Positions 22,418-32,942 of a stretch of DNA of 64,000 nucleotides are shown here, in pieces. The translations under genes and the position numbers were made by a program. Origin of the DNA: Cheiracanthium punctorium (Eukaryota; Arthropoda; Arachnida; Araneae; Cheiracanthiidae); assembly GCA_038373885.1 (NCBI GenBank), contig JAWZYV010012349.1, positions 203,594 through 267,593 on the forward strand, in the 5' to 3' direction. The notes below the pieces were generated by a model. The model had not been told where the DNA came from. It saw only the letters and a list, made by a program, of their open reading frames with translations, and did no database searches. Each line of letters begins with the position of its first letter. The stretch's first letter is position 1.

Positions 22418-22595
22418 CATGGGCGCCGACAGAATATTTCCCAGGGGGGGGCAAAGACTACTCCCCGGGGGGGGGAAAACTACTTCAGCGTATGTTTACC
22501 ATGTTGGCAAGAATAAAAAAGCAAGGGAAAACACTGCATACAAAAATCCAAGGAGGGGCAAGTGCCCCCCTTGCCCTATGCTGCCGGCGCCCATG
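22418..22595. mobile_element. hAT-type MITE (178 bp)
   Basis: An exact TSD CCAATATT (22410-22417 and 22596-22603) flanks CATGGGCGCCGACAG and CTGCCGGCGCCCATG. G and C tracts sit just inside each end. Confidence 0.82.
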
Positions 22596-22811
22596 CCAAT
22601 ATTCAAACAAAAGTGACATTTGATTAGGAAATTATTTTTTTAAAGGTTATACTACTTGAGGATTGAAAAAAAGTAAATGAAAAATAAATCGAATAATATA
22701 TGAATTTATACATGAATAGCTTATATATTTATTCAATCAGGGTATATCAAGTGAAACTTTTTTTTCATGCAATTACGGTAATCACCAATACAAAAATACC
22801 ACAAAGCTTAA

Positions 22812-23049
22812 CCCATTAAGCGCCAAAGCTCCCGTTACGGGAACATCTATTATAACTTTTTTTTCTTAAAATATCTTAACGCAATTTACGAAATACACAT
22901 TTTATGTAAACATTTGCACTATATAACACACCCTATAGTGTAAATGTTTATATAAAATGTGTATTTCGTAAATTGCATTAAAATATTTTAAGGGGAAAAA
23001 AATATATATAATAGATGTTCCCGTAACCGGAGCTTTGGCGCTTAATGGG
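22812..23049. mobile_element. Near-palindromic piggyBac-type MITE (238 bp)
   Basis: TTAA at 22808-22811 and 23050-23053 flanks CCCATTAAGCGCCAAAGC and its inverse. The inverted arms are about 110 bp each, covering almost the whole element, with the apex near 22926. The transcript could form one long hairpin. No coding capacity. Confidence 0.85.
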
Positions 23050-23053
23050 TTAA

Positions 23054-23328
23054 ATGGAGCTTATAAGGGTTTCAAACATTGTAATTTATCGAAACTATCT
23101 GTCAAAAAGCGACTTGGAGCCATCCTCTAACCATGTACATACAAATACTTCAGACAACCTTTGAAACGTTGCGGGCCAAATGTTAGCGAAGTCGCGGGCT
23201 AAACTTCAGGAATTTAGCGAAGCTGCGGGCTGTATAATCAGGATTCATATGGTATTTTGAATGGTTTATGTGGGTTTTATACAGGGTTTTGATATGTGCT
23301 GCGGCCGTAATCCGGTTGCCCATATGTG
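23054..23328. other. Spacer with repeat relic
   Basis: GCGGGCCAAATGTTAGCGAAG and related words at 23171-23232 recall the interior of the element at 56239, so this may be a worn copy without ends. Confidence 0.35.
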
Positions 23329-23336
23329 CTCTAAAT

Positions 23337-24121
23337 CAGCGGTGCGCAAACCGTGGGTCGCGACCCCCGGAGGGGTCGCGAGAAAATTTTTGGGGGTCGC
23401 CAAATTCAAAGAGATTCAAATTTATGAAAAATGTACAATTATTTATTTCAAAGAACTGAAATAATACAAGAGAAGAAACTGACAATTATTATTTTACGAG
23501 CGCGATATTCGCGATCGCTATCACGGGGCTTCAAAACCACGTTATCATGCATAGTGATCTGCAAATTGATCATGCATAGTGATCATACATCGTGATCTTC
23601 AAAATTATTTTCCTTAAAACAAAACACCGATCTCGATTGGATCCAGAGGATGACTTACGACTTGCGATTTCCAATACAGATCCGAACATAGAAGCAATCA
23701 TGAGCTCTTTGCAAGCACATATTTCACATTGACTTTTTATGATGTAAAAGTTTTTTAAAGTATTTTTTAAAATATTTATATCCATATGCATAAATAAACT
23801 ATTGTTTTATAAAATTATGTGTTGATTCATTAACTGATTTTTATGATGTTACAACTTTTATAAAATTTTTATGGTGGTTTATAAGTTTGGTGCGCTGTTT
23901 TAAAAACGCGTTATTCCAATCGATGACGTCACGACACTCTTTTAAAAACACCCTGCAAGAGCAACTCCCAGAAAGAATTTCAGTGTAACTTCGTTTTCAA
24001 TTAAACAAAATGTCTACTGTCTATCCAGGGGTCGCGACAAAATTTTACTCAAAATAGGGGGTCGCGACCAAATTTTACACAAATCAGGGGGTCGCAGATG
24101 AAAATAGTTTGCTCACCACTG
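23337..24121. mobile_element. hAT-type MITE (785 bp)
   Basis: An exact TSD CTCTAAAT (23329-23336 and 24122-24129) flanks CAGCGGTGCGCAAACCG and AGTTTGCTCACCACTG. Repeats of GGGGTCGCGA lie near both ends (23369-23399 and 24029-24095). The interior is AT-rich with no transposase. Confidence 0.85.
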
Positions 24122-24129
24122 CTCTAAAT

Positions 24130-24908
24130 TATCATAAAGAAATTTAAGTTTTAAAATGATGTTTTTTGTTTGTTTGTTTCACCCTGTTTTTCCGCCTCCC
24201 GAGTGACACGGCTTGGACATATAACATCTACAGAATATGTGTAAATGGTATCGCAACCGTCCAGACCCGTACGGCTAAGATACGTCGCTCCGATAAATAA
24301 ACAAAATATTTTGTGTTGTTCTTTGTTTATTAAGAAAATATATTAATTTTGAAAATAAATAGAAAATATTCTTAATTATTCCATTTTTGTCCTTGCATCT
24401 TTCCTACATAAGAATAAGCATTACAGATGGAGCTCTGGGAGCAGCTCCATTTGATTCGGCGAACAGAAAAACGCCACAAATGATATCAAACACGCTTTTC
24501 CCGGTGAGTATGCTAAAGCAGTCACAAGACGGTCGTTGCAATAGGTCCCAGGATCTGCTGAGTCACATTGGACCAGCACCTGCTGCTTATACAAGCAATG
24601 TTAAGGATCTCACGAACACACTTAAAAATGCTCATCTGATTTTCACTACTTGCTTAGAAGTGATGAACAATATTTACCTAGGTTAGCCGTTTTTATCACG
24701 GCAACAACGGGGAACTTTTAACACACACACCTCGTGACTTCTGATTAATTCATAGAGACATTTTTGAGATAAAAAAATTTTTAATTTTTTGACCAATTTT
24801 AATTTTGAAATATTTAAAAATTACTTTGTTGTATACTTTCACTTTTTGAAATGCACGTGAAATGAAAGCGGATACGTTTACATTTCAATCAGAAAAACAA
24901 GAAGGTAT
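24130..24908. other. Spacer with a possible small exon
   Basis: A TTACAG acceptor-like site before 24426 and a strong donor-like GTGAGTATG at 24504 bracket 78 bp that are open in at least one frame. I recognise no protein. The rest is AT-rich. Confidence 0.25.
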
Positions 24909-25283
24909 GGGGCTGTGCGGCACAGCCAGCTGCGTCAGAAAGGGGTCTCCAGATCTGTGGCACGCGATGAACGTTTCGATCGTCCGCCCTCTTGCTGGAG
25001 TTAAGTCGAACGATATGGCAACGACTGCTCTTTTTTCAGCATTCGACAATGTATCCAGCTGTTATCGCATTCTTCTATTTTTCAGCAGATGCCAGTGCTG
25101 TTAAAAATAATCGCGACCATTTTTTTTTACGGGAAATGACGTGCTAAAAAGTAAAGGATTCTCGTGGAGCTGTGTCACCCGCAACTATTTTTATAGAAAT
25201 CCAATGTATTCTTCGTGGCTGGCAACAGTCAAAACGTCAGAGTTGGGTGTTCCCAGAGCGGGAACACTGTGCGTTAGAGAGTT
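24909..25283 (+). mobile_element. piggyBac-type MITE, left arm missing
   Basis: It begins at the central palindrome (GGCTGTGCGGCACAGCCAGC) and continues colinearly with 7557-7999 through AACGTTTCGATCG and CAACAGTCAAAACGTCAGAG to a worn right end GTGCGTTAGAGAG. The TTAA is not clear. Confidence 0.6.
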
Positions 25284-25932
25284 TAAGAGCTACATTATGA
25301 TATTTAATTTAATCTTGTATTTTTGTTAGCATAACAACGTAGGTGTATTGCAATGAACACTGGAATGTAGTAAAAGGATTTTTACGTCTCAGCCGCTCAG
25401 GGAGTTAAATACCTCCAGATTTCTACTCTGTTACAAAACATTGAGTCTAGCCTGCAGGATACAAAGCATGCATCCTTCACGTGGTGACTGGGCGAAGTTA
25501 AGCCACCATCGGTATGGTTTTCATTCAGAGATCACGTGCTCGAATGTCGAATGCCCTCTCCCCTTTCATTAATTTGAGGTGAAAATTTATTGCATAAGGG
25601 GATAGAGCGTCTGTATGATTGAGAAATTTTCTTTGTCAGGTTAGTTCCTGTTTCTTGTACTGAGAAGGGCGTTAAAAAATGAGATTAAAATAGCAAGAGT
25701 AATCAAGTGAATGAAGGCCATTAAACATGTACATTGAATATTTCATCATTATGAAGACATTAGTTTATTCTTGAAAGGCAGAATGAGTAAATAATAAATA
25801 CACTTGCTTATTCATTTATTTGCTCAGTTGAACATGTGTACTTCCATAGAAACTGGTTGCGAAACTACCAAAAGTACGCATAAAAAGTACTGTACGATGA
25901 TTAAACCGTTAATTTAATAATAATAGGTATCC
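25284..25932. other. Spacer with possible SINE head
   Basis: GGTGACTGGGCGAAG at 25482 and GATCACGTGCTCGAATG at 25532 have A-box and B-box spacing and may be a tRNA-derived SINE head. Boundaries are unclear. Confidence 0.35.
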
Positions 25933-26035
25933 GCCCCTAGTAGCATAATTAGTCCAAAAGACGTTTTTTAACGTCAAAAAAACGTATTTGCAACGTAATT
26001 TGAACGTTTTTTAAACTAGTTGTGCTACTAGGGGC
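25933..26035. mobile_element. Short inverted-repeat MITE (103 bp)
   Basis: GCCCCTAGTAGCATAATTAG is matched in inverted form by CTAGTTGTGCTACTAGGGGC. The interior is a series of AACGT and ACGTT words separated by T or A runs. The superfamily is not determined because no TSD could be fixed. Confidence 0.65.
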
Positions 26036-26829
26036 TTTACCGGGACAATCTTTTGAAAAAAAAACATTTTCTGAATTTAAAGACGCTAACAAATAATCCA
26101 CGGCCATCCTGATCTTGACTTGAACTATGAGACGCAAATTCGAACAAAAGAAAGAAAAAAAGAATAATTCTGTGTGGTCACAAGAAAACAGATCTTTTTT
26201 TTTTAAAGAGAAGAGGGTTGGCTACGTGCAAGGCCGTAGCCAGATGGAGAGGAGGAGAGGGGGTGGGGGGGGGGGGAGAACTATGTGAGTTTGATCCCCA
26301 TTCCAAAATTTTAGTCAATGCATTTGTAGTTTTTTTTATTTGCGTGAATTCGGGAGATCAGTTAAATGTGAAAAAAAAAATTTCCCACTGAAGTCTAATT
26401 TTTGTGCGTATGAGAATTGTGTTCAATAAGGATTACTAGTGATGGTTACATTTTACATCTTATTTAAAACAAACCCTTATGTATATGCATGTGTATATAT
26501 GTATAAAATTTCCATTCAGTTACGGGCCAGGGGCAAATGTCCCCTCTCTCTCGGCTGGTCTGGCAGGAAGAAAAGATGGATAGGATAAGCAAACATGTTC
26601 AAGTTCACACAACTCATGCAATGACAATTTTACTAAACTTTTATGATGAATGGTTTATCATAAATATGTTATTTTAAATTTTGTTACAATTAGCTGTAGT
26701 CCTTTAAAATTTCGTTGGACAAAAAATACATTCACGTATTTTTTCGAGTTTGTATTTCTTATAGTAATTAAAAATTGAAACTACGCAGCGCTGACTCGGG
26801 ACCCCTCTAGAGCCTTCCCCTCGATATCT
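26036..26829. other. AT-rich spacer
   Basis: GGCCGTAGCCAG followed by a G tract (26231-26278) looks like a lone hAT-type left end. No gene. Confidence 0.4.
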
Positions 26830-26830
26830 A

Positions 26831-27358
26831 TGGACCCGGTGTCGTGGGACTTCCGACGCTCATGAAAATCGTGGGGGGATTTCCGACTGGGGGGAGGCAG
26901 CGATGGCTGGAACCACTGTTGTTTTTTCGAGTCTCGCAAAAGGCTAGCGGTAGCATATTTTCGAGGGGCCCCCTACATCGATGGCTGAACTAACTGTTGT
27001 TTTTTGGGTCTTGCAAAGGGCCTGCGGTAGCATATTTTCGAGGGGGCCCCCTATAGCGATGGTCGGACCCACTGTTGTTTTCTGGGGTCTCGTAATGGAC
27101 ATCGGTAGCATATTTTCGACGGGCCCTCTACAGTGATGGCCAGACCCGCTGATGTTTTTTTGGGTCTCGCAAAGGGTCAGCTGTCGAACATTTTCGAGGG
27201 GCCCCTCTATAGCGATGGTCGGACCCACTGACATTTTTTCGGGTCTCGCAAAGGACCAGCGGTAGCATATTTTCGAGCCCCCCCCCCACCCTACATCGAT
27301 GGCCAGATGGCCGTCGGAAATCCCATGCGTCGGAACTCCCACGTAAACCCTGGACCCA
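26831..27358. mobile_element. Inverted-repeat element carrying a minisatellite
   Basis: The left TGGACCC, CGTGGGACTTCCGACGC and GGATTTCCGAC are matched in order by the inverse of the right GTCGGAAATCCC, GCGTCGGAACTCCCACG and GGGTCCA. These imperfect ends of about 55 bp enclose the tandem array at 26890-27312. No TSD was defined. It is GC-rich compared with both flanks. Confidence 0.5.
26890..27312. repeat. 78-bp GC-rich minisatellite, about 5.4 units
   Basis: The word TAGCATATTTTCGAG or a close variant recurs at 26951, 27028, 27106, 27184 (changed to TCGAACATTTTCGAG) and 27263, spacing 77-79 bp. Each unit also contains GATGG, CCCACTG and GGGTCTCGCAAAGG. Because 78 is divisible by three, a - strand frame stays open through the array as a run of 26-residue repeats. 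I treat that as a by-product of period length. Confidence 0.85.
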
Positions 27359-27773
27359 GGGGTCCACCCAGCCCCACCCTTGTGGTGTCCATAAGCACTG
27401 GCGACATGACCCCTCTCTAAAGATTTTCATCCATGGGTACCCACATGATTATTTGTAGGAGGCAGCCAAGTCAAGGGCCCTGCCCCAGAAAGATTCTATA
27501 TTTTAGTGTTGAATACTTCTACGCCATACCAGCACGTGAATCATAACAGTAATATGGAAGCTAGGGAAATAGGGGGGGGGGCACGGCCTCTTCCTGCCCA
27601 TAGGTATGGACACCTATATCTTCACCTTCCAGACAAAATATATTTTCTACTCAGTCCTACAGGGGATTGCTCATCCTCTCCAGAGTCTCATATTTTTGAG
27701 TATTGAGATGTGGGTTCGTTTGAGACCCTTAGCTAGGTGGACTGCCATCTTGATCGCTCCAACGAATAATTAA
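27359..27773. other. Spacer
   Basis: No gene seen. A G tract lies at 27571-27581. Confidence 0.35.
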
Positions 27774-27781
27774 GTAAAACG

Positions 27782-28086
27782 CACGGACTAAGAGGGTACA
27801 GGACAATCATCCAAGCATTGTGAAAGAACTAAATGAAATTTGCCCAAAAGGTGGCGCTGGGAGTCGTACCCATTAATTTTTTGGCGCATGCGTCGTGTGC
27901 TAGGAGCTAAAACGTAAACAAATATCAACGGAAGCACCCCGCGGGAGATGCTTACGCCGTGTGTCGTCAGAGGGCGCCCATGCCGTTAATCTTTAAAAGG
28001 GGGTCGCTTATTTTCCTTTCAGAGGCTGACGCAGTTTCGCCCGTCTGCCGCTTCCCGATGATCGTCCTAAAGCCTCTTAGTCCGTG
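27782..28086. mobile_element. hAT-like MITE with CACGGACTAAGAGG ends (305 bp)
   Basis: An exact 8-bp TSD GTAAAACG (27774-27781 and 28087-28094) flanks CACGGACTAAGAGG and CCTCTTAGTCCGTG. The inverted match extends about 30 bp with mismatches (GGACAATCAT against ATGATCGTCC). The interior is GC-richer and contains TTTGGCGCATGCG. Eight-base TSDs occur in both hAT and P superfamilies; hAT is the simpler guess. Confidence 0.8.
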
Positions 28087-28094
28087 GTAAAACG

Positions 28095-28661
28095 AAACGA
28101 AAGGAAGAAAGTTATAAACAGTGTATTATAATCGATTTCTGCTTCAAAATAACTTTTTCTTCAAATGGCATTCGTATTTTCTCAATACACTGTTAAAACA
28201 GACCGCCCAATGTTGATTTCCTATTGCAGTACAGTAGCTCATATCGATATCAGACTTTTAATGTGTCTTCAAAATTCAAGTTATCTAGGTTAAGAGAGAG
28301 AGAGAGATAGAAAGTAAGATTGATAAAGTACTATCAGTTGTTTGTCCTACATTCTTCTAGCGCTCAGAAAATAAACTATTCCAGAATACTTTCAAGTTTT
28401 TGTTCAGATGGTGTGAGGATGTGCCGATTTATGTTGGGTTTCGGTAAACACTTGCAGATCCGTTCGATCTCTCCTGAAATGCCAGTTACATTAAGCGTGA
28501 TGTCTGATGTAACAGCTTATCGGCAGTTCACTTCTCTTTTCCACGTTTTTGTCACATGTCTCTTTCATGGAAAATAACAACACTAAAAGTAAATTAACGC
28601 CGCGAAATGTTTCGATAAACGGTAATTTCGCAGATCTGGGAGAATGTTCTTGTGAAAGATG
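28095..28661. other. Spacer
   Basis: A short (GA)n run lies near 28293-28305. No supported gene. Confidence 0.4.
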
Positions 28662-28698
28662 CAGTGGCGGATCCGAGGGGACGATTGCACCCCCCCCC
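28662..28698. mobile_element. Left end of a hAT-type element, split by insertion
   Basis: CAGTGGCGGATCCGAGGGG at 28662 is a typical hAT left end and runs into a C tract, where the element at 28699-29729 was inserted. The sequence after 29730 resumes with the same A plus C tract. The right terminus of the host element was not found. Confidence 0.5.
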
Positions 28699-29729
28699 CA
28701 GTGGCGGCCCGTGGTCAAAACTGTTAGTGCAGCCGGAAGCATATGAGCCCCCCCCCCTTTCCTCCGGACAGGATTGGAAAATCTTTGTTACTGTATTCGA
28801 AAGCTCGCGGATTAAGCCTTCACCGAGGGAAAAAAAAAAAAGAAATTACATAAAAAATGTAAGAGATCCTATTTTACTTCCATAAAATGGACATAAATTT
28901 CAAGCAGCCGCTCTTATCCTCAAAATTGCATTCATCCGTGTCTGATTCGAAGTTTCCTTAGAATTTTCTATTGTAACGATAACTTGAGAAGAAAAAAAAA
29001 AAAAAAAAGAAAACTTGCTTATTTTTTATAAGTCAAATCAATCCTCCTTTCTTTTAAACTTGCGAATCGGCCAGTGATGTCCCCAAAAAAAGGCGTTGTT
29101 TTAATTCAATTTTAAAAGCTCTTTAAAATTTCCCATGTTTAAAGAATTTTCTCGCTCGCCATGTCCTCTAAATGCCAGTTCTTGCTTACTTAAAAACAAT
29201 ACTGCTTTGATGGGTAATTGTCCATTCATAAGCGTCCATTCAGGCTTACCTTCTTGATAAATTCAGCAATATAAAGTCGAGAGTTTTCCAAACATATATT
29301 CTCCTTACCTCCTCCCTCACTTCTCGTTCGAGCCAATCAGTTAGTCGAGTTCTCAAGTTCAGCCGCCGTTAAAAAATCTTTCGTCGGCTGTATCAGCTGC
29401 ATACTCCCTATGCCGGAGAGGCTGCTGACGTAGTCGTTGTCATGGCAACGGTGCTGCCAATTTTCTTTTCAGCGCTCTGGGCTGAACCAAAGATTTTCCC
29501 AATTGAATTGCGGGAAGATTAAAGTGCTTTTTTTCTGAATGAGCGATCCGGCCACAATACGTTTTTTTTTGTGTTTGGTTTTTTTCGGAGATTTTTTTAA
29601 TTTACCGTAGGAATTCCACAATTCTAATCTGAATTTAGGAAAATTAGTAGAATAAATTATTTTAAAGTATGTGCTGATAATTTCAAGTGCAGCCCGGCTG
29701 TACTTGCTGTATCCCACGAGCCGCCACTG
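28699..29729 (-). mobile_element. Longer hAT-type copy of the 19844 family (1031 bp)
   Basis: CAGTGGCGGCCCGTGGTC and CACGAGCCGCCACTG are its ends. It shares both termini and a block of about 460 bp (29268-29729) with 19844-20351, but holds an extra 540 bp of AT-rich DNA at about 28725-29267. The likely TSD is A plus a C run on both sides, which slippage has lengthened. The frame at 29469-29822 repeats the open stretch of the other copy and continues outside the element, so it is not a gene. Confidence 0.68.
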
Positions 29730-29819
29730 ACCCCCCCCCTCCCCTTGAGCACACTTACTACTAAAATCTTCTTCCACCTGTTCGGTCTCATCCATGCTCT
29801 CATCATTAGAAAGATGAAC

Positions 29820-29853
<34 letters not shown>

Positions 29854-29939
29854 CTTCGACCTATGTTGTTTCCCAGAATGGTTTTGTAAATGCTCCGCTG
29901 GAACCTAGTGTTGTGCAGATGCGAATAAATTGAGCAGTG

Positions 29940-30110
29940 GAATCTATTAAAAATTTCAAGAGATTAAATTTGAGAAAAACGCAAAATCGAAACTTTTATG
30001 CGGAACGAAAAAGTTCCCGATAAGTAAAATGTGTCCCATACATTAATGACTTGATGCACAAATTTTGAGCATTTCATCCTAAAAGGTATCGGATATGTGA
30101 AAATAAATAT
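29940..30110. mobile_element. Relic of the 43823 Tc1/mariner-like family
   Basis: AAGTTCCCGATAAGTAAAATG, TTTGAGCATTTCATCC and GGTATCGGATATGTGAAAAT align with 43960-44110 and with the inverse of 58860-58905. No ends preserved. Confidence 0.5.
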
Positions 30111-30678
30111 ATACTGACTTATACCACTTTTCAGTATCTCTCGAAGACAAAAAATAGTTTAATGGTTGCTTTTCAGAGCTCGTACACAAATTACTAAGTA
30201 AAAAATCTGATGTGTCCAACACATGACTTCCTTGCACGTCCATTAGATCAAAAATATTTTCGATGCACTTCCTCTAAATTTATTTGTTTGAAAGAGATAA
30301 AATATCAATAATAGTAAGGTTTAGCGATTTCTAGCCAAATATTTCGATATCGCCAAGCTGAGTTCAATTTGAAAGATTTCCTTCTGACACTTTATTTGGC
30401 GATATTTCACCAAAAGCCGACAAACTTGAGATAGTCAGCGAGATTTTGGGGATAGCCAAAGTAGTCATTGACCACAGACTTTCAATGAATTGAATGCATC
30501 CATACACCTCAATGTATTTAAAGTCATTTGGCTCACCCTGTAAATAAATTCTCAGTCGATTGCTGTCAAAAAAGATATTGAAAACAGTTAGATATTACAA
30601 TAGTTCTAAATACAAAGTTAAAAAATCTACGGGTTAAAGTTTTAGAGTTATACAAAATAGGAAATAATTTTTGGCGCC

Positions 30679-30930
30679 AAATTTGGCGATATTTCGGCGA
30701 AACTCGTCAATGTCGAAGACATTTGGCGAGATTTTAAGCATGAACCAAACAATGACAGATTATCGCCAAATTTGGCGATATTCCGCCAAAACTCGCCAAG
30801 AACGATGAAAAATGGCGATACCTTGGGCATGGACCAAATGACTGACTATCGCCAAATTTGGCGATATTTCGCCAAAACTCGCCAAGGTCGAGGACAGACG
30901 GCGAGATTTTGGGCATGTACCAAACAATGA
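30679..30930. repeat. Three tandem 86-89-bp GGCGA palindromic units
   Basis: Units begin AAATTTGGCGATATT at 30679, 30768 and 30854. Junctions contain the perfect 20-bp palindrome TATCGCCAAATTTGGCGATA (30761-30780, 30847-30866). The paired array lies at about 36987-37238. Overlapping 60-codon frames on the - strand are by-products. Confidence 0.8.
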
Positions 30931-31420
30931 CTGTCTACAGTTGTATTATATTGAAGATGTCCATAGACATTAAGGTACTGAAATTCTTTTCGGTGGTCCT
31001 GTAAATAAACTCTCCAGTAGATTGGAGCCAAAAATCGAGATGCACAACTAGATGTTACAACATTCTTATATATGAAATTTCATAATAGTTTTTGAGATTT
31101 GAGAGTTAAATATGCACACACATACACCAAAAGTCGCCAAGCTTGGCGACTTTTGGCATAGTTCTTGAGGGAGGCACGTGACCGTGGTCGGACCATTACC
31201 TAACTTATGTGGTAGGACGGTATTGTGCTTGAAATGGATGAATGCCCCTAAAATTGCTATTGACCGTAATGTATTGGAAATCTTTTGAGTGTTCCTGTAG
31301 CAGAACTATAAATGAAAAAGACACTTTTTTTAATGGAGAAATTCATTTTCTAACTCTTTACAGCATATATCACTTCTGAGTCGTTTGAAATAGCCCAATA
31401 CCTCTAAAAAACGCTTTAAT

Positions 31421-31939
31421 GAATTTCGGCCCATAGAGCGTAATGTATTTCGAATCTTTTGGGCGGTCCTGTAGATAAACTATTCAGTCGAATGGAACCG
31501 AAAGGGAAGGTGCACAACTAGCTGTTACAACAATCCTAAATATAAAGTTTCAACATTCAACGCCTAACAGTTTTTGAGATATGCGAGTTTAATGAATTTC
31601 GGCCCATTGAGTGTAATGTATTTCGAATGTTTTGGGCAGTCCTGTAGATAAACTATCCAGTCGAATGGAACCAAAAGAGGAGGTGCACAACTAGATGTTA
31701 CAACTATCCAAAATATGAAGTTTCGACATTCTACGCCTAATAGCTTTTGAGTTAGGCGAGTTTAATGAATTTCGGCCCATAGAGCGTAATGTATTTCGAA
31801 TCTTTTGGGCGGTCCTGTACATAAACTATCCATTCGATTGCCACCAAAAGGGGAGGTGCACAACTAGATCATAGAACAATCCTAAATATCAAATCTCAAC
31901 ATTCTACGACCATTAGTTTTTGAGATATGCGAGTTACAT
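31421..31939. repeat. Three 173-bp tandem units
   Basis: GAATTTCGGCCCAT begins units at 31421, 31594 and 31767. Each contains GGTCCTGTA.ATAAACTAT, GGTGCACAACTAG and a TTTTGAG..A.GCGAGTT end. Spacing is exactly 173 bp twice. The same three units occur at 37729, 37902 and 38075 in the other copy. Confidence 0.88.
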
Positions 31940-32017
31940 ACATACGTACGTACGTACGTACGTACGTACGTACGTACGTACATACGTACGTACGTACATA
32001 CGTACGTACGTACGTAC
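31936..32017. repeat. (ACGT)n microsatellite
   Basis: About 80 bp of ACGT repeats with a few ACAT units. The counterpart in copy B (38244-38303) is about 20 bp shorter and contains a short interruption, the main length difference between the two elements. Confidence 0.92.
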
Positions 32018-32238
32018 AGACGGCATGGAAAAACTGGCCACAGTAGACTCGCCACTGGTCAAAATGAGTTGCAGACGCGTTAATATGATCGTGCATGCTA
32101 GCCTACGATGAGATGCATCGAAAAAAATTTTTTAATTAAATTTAGAGGTAGTCAAAATCGGTTTTTATGTCGAAATTTGGCCCCCAAAATTTTTCGGGAT
32201 CACATTACTTCCTTATACTACGTACAAGGAAGTAAAAA

Positions 32239-32779
32239 GATTGATTTAAAAGTTAACTTTGAAATTTATGTATAGCCCAGCCGCACCAACTTTAAACATA
32301 TCTCTGAGACTTGTTATTATAACAAGCTGAAATTTTGAACATCACATAATTAATATATGGCGGCGCATTTTTTTTCTAATTGAGAATTTTTTTGAACTGT
32401 GCCGTATAAGAAATTAAAAGTTTGCATCTATTCAAATTTATTCCATTCAAAATTTTAATCAATGTCATAGATTTCTGGTAGGGATGGATGCGAAGCGAGA
32501 TGGATTGACATTTTGTTGCTACATTTTCACGATGTATTTATGCTGTATTTTGGTGTTTCAGATTACTAGAAATCTAAATCAGCAGATACTGTCCCCCCCC
32601 CCTGTGGTCTGTAGGCCGTAATCACCTATAAGGGGGGGGGGATTCAGGTGGGGGCTCAAACTCTCAGTAGTCGTTGGCATAATGGACATATTAGGTATCT
32701 TCTTAATACTGAAGTCTTTTAAAGCCAGAGATTAGCTTAAAAGGCATAATAAGCCTCTTTCAAGTGCAACAGGTCTCGT
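32239..32779. other. Spacer
   Basis: AT-rich with C and G tracts at 32592 and 32631-32642 that look like worn transposon ends. No gene. Confidence 0.4.
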
Positions 32780-32783
32780 TTAA

Positions 32784-32942
32784 CCCTTTGAGGCGCAACC
32801 CTTTCCCAATGCTGAAAAAAGGGCAGCCGTTGCCATCGACTTAACTACCAGCAAGAGGGCGGACGATCGGAACGTTCATCGCGTGCCACAGATCTAGAGA
32901 CCCTTTTTTGACGACATCTGGCTGTGCAGCACAGCCGGCTGA
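32784..32942 (+). mobile_element. piggyBac-type MITE fragment
   Basis: TTAA at 32780-32783 precedes CCCTTTGAGGCGCAACCC. The sequence is colinear with 10247 to just past the central palindrome (GGCTGTGCAGCACAGCC), then homology ends. Confidence 0.68.

Larger units (their letters stand above)
30200..32238 (+). mobile_element. Helentron-like non-autonomous element, copy A (2039 bp)
   Basis: It is nearly identical over its full length to 36508-38524, with unrelated flanks, so the two are separate insertions. Structure from the left: AAAAAATCTGATG; a subterminal ACTTCCTTGCACGT (30226-30239); tandem 86-89-bp GGCGA repeats (30679-30930); a perfect 30-bp palindrome (31127-31156); three 173-bp tandem units (31421-31939); an (ACGT)n microsatellite (31936-32017); and a 10-bp-stem terminal hairpin (32205-32214 with 32226-32235) that contains the inverse of the subterminal word. 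Subterminal inverted repeats, an internal microsatellite and a 3' hairpin with no TSD are hallmarks of non-autonomous Helentrons. No Rep/helicase is encoded. The family call is inference. Confidence 0.68.

Noticed and set aside
26944..27342. 132-codon repetitive frame as a possible secreted repeat protein
   Set aside because: Openness follows from a 78-bp period; no signal peptide, start context or transcript evidence. Kept as a minisatellite.
30648..31031. Three overlapping 60-codon - strand frames, repeated at 36956-37339
   Set aside because: They are produced by the GGCGA tandem units of the Helentron-like element; the frames shift between units and have no domain.
31421..31939. CRISPR-like repeat array
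   Set aside because: 173-bp direct units without unique spacers in a eukaryotic element; not CRISPR.
31896..32111. Frames of YVRT/TYVR repeats on both strands
   Set aside because: They are translations of the ACGT microsatellite, not proteins.
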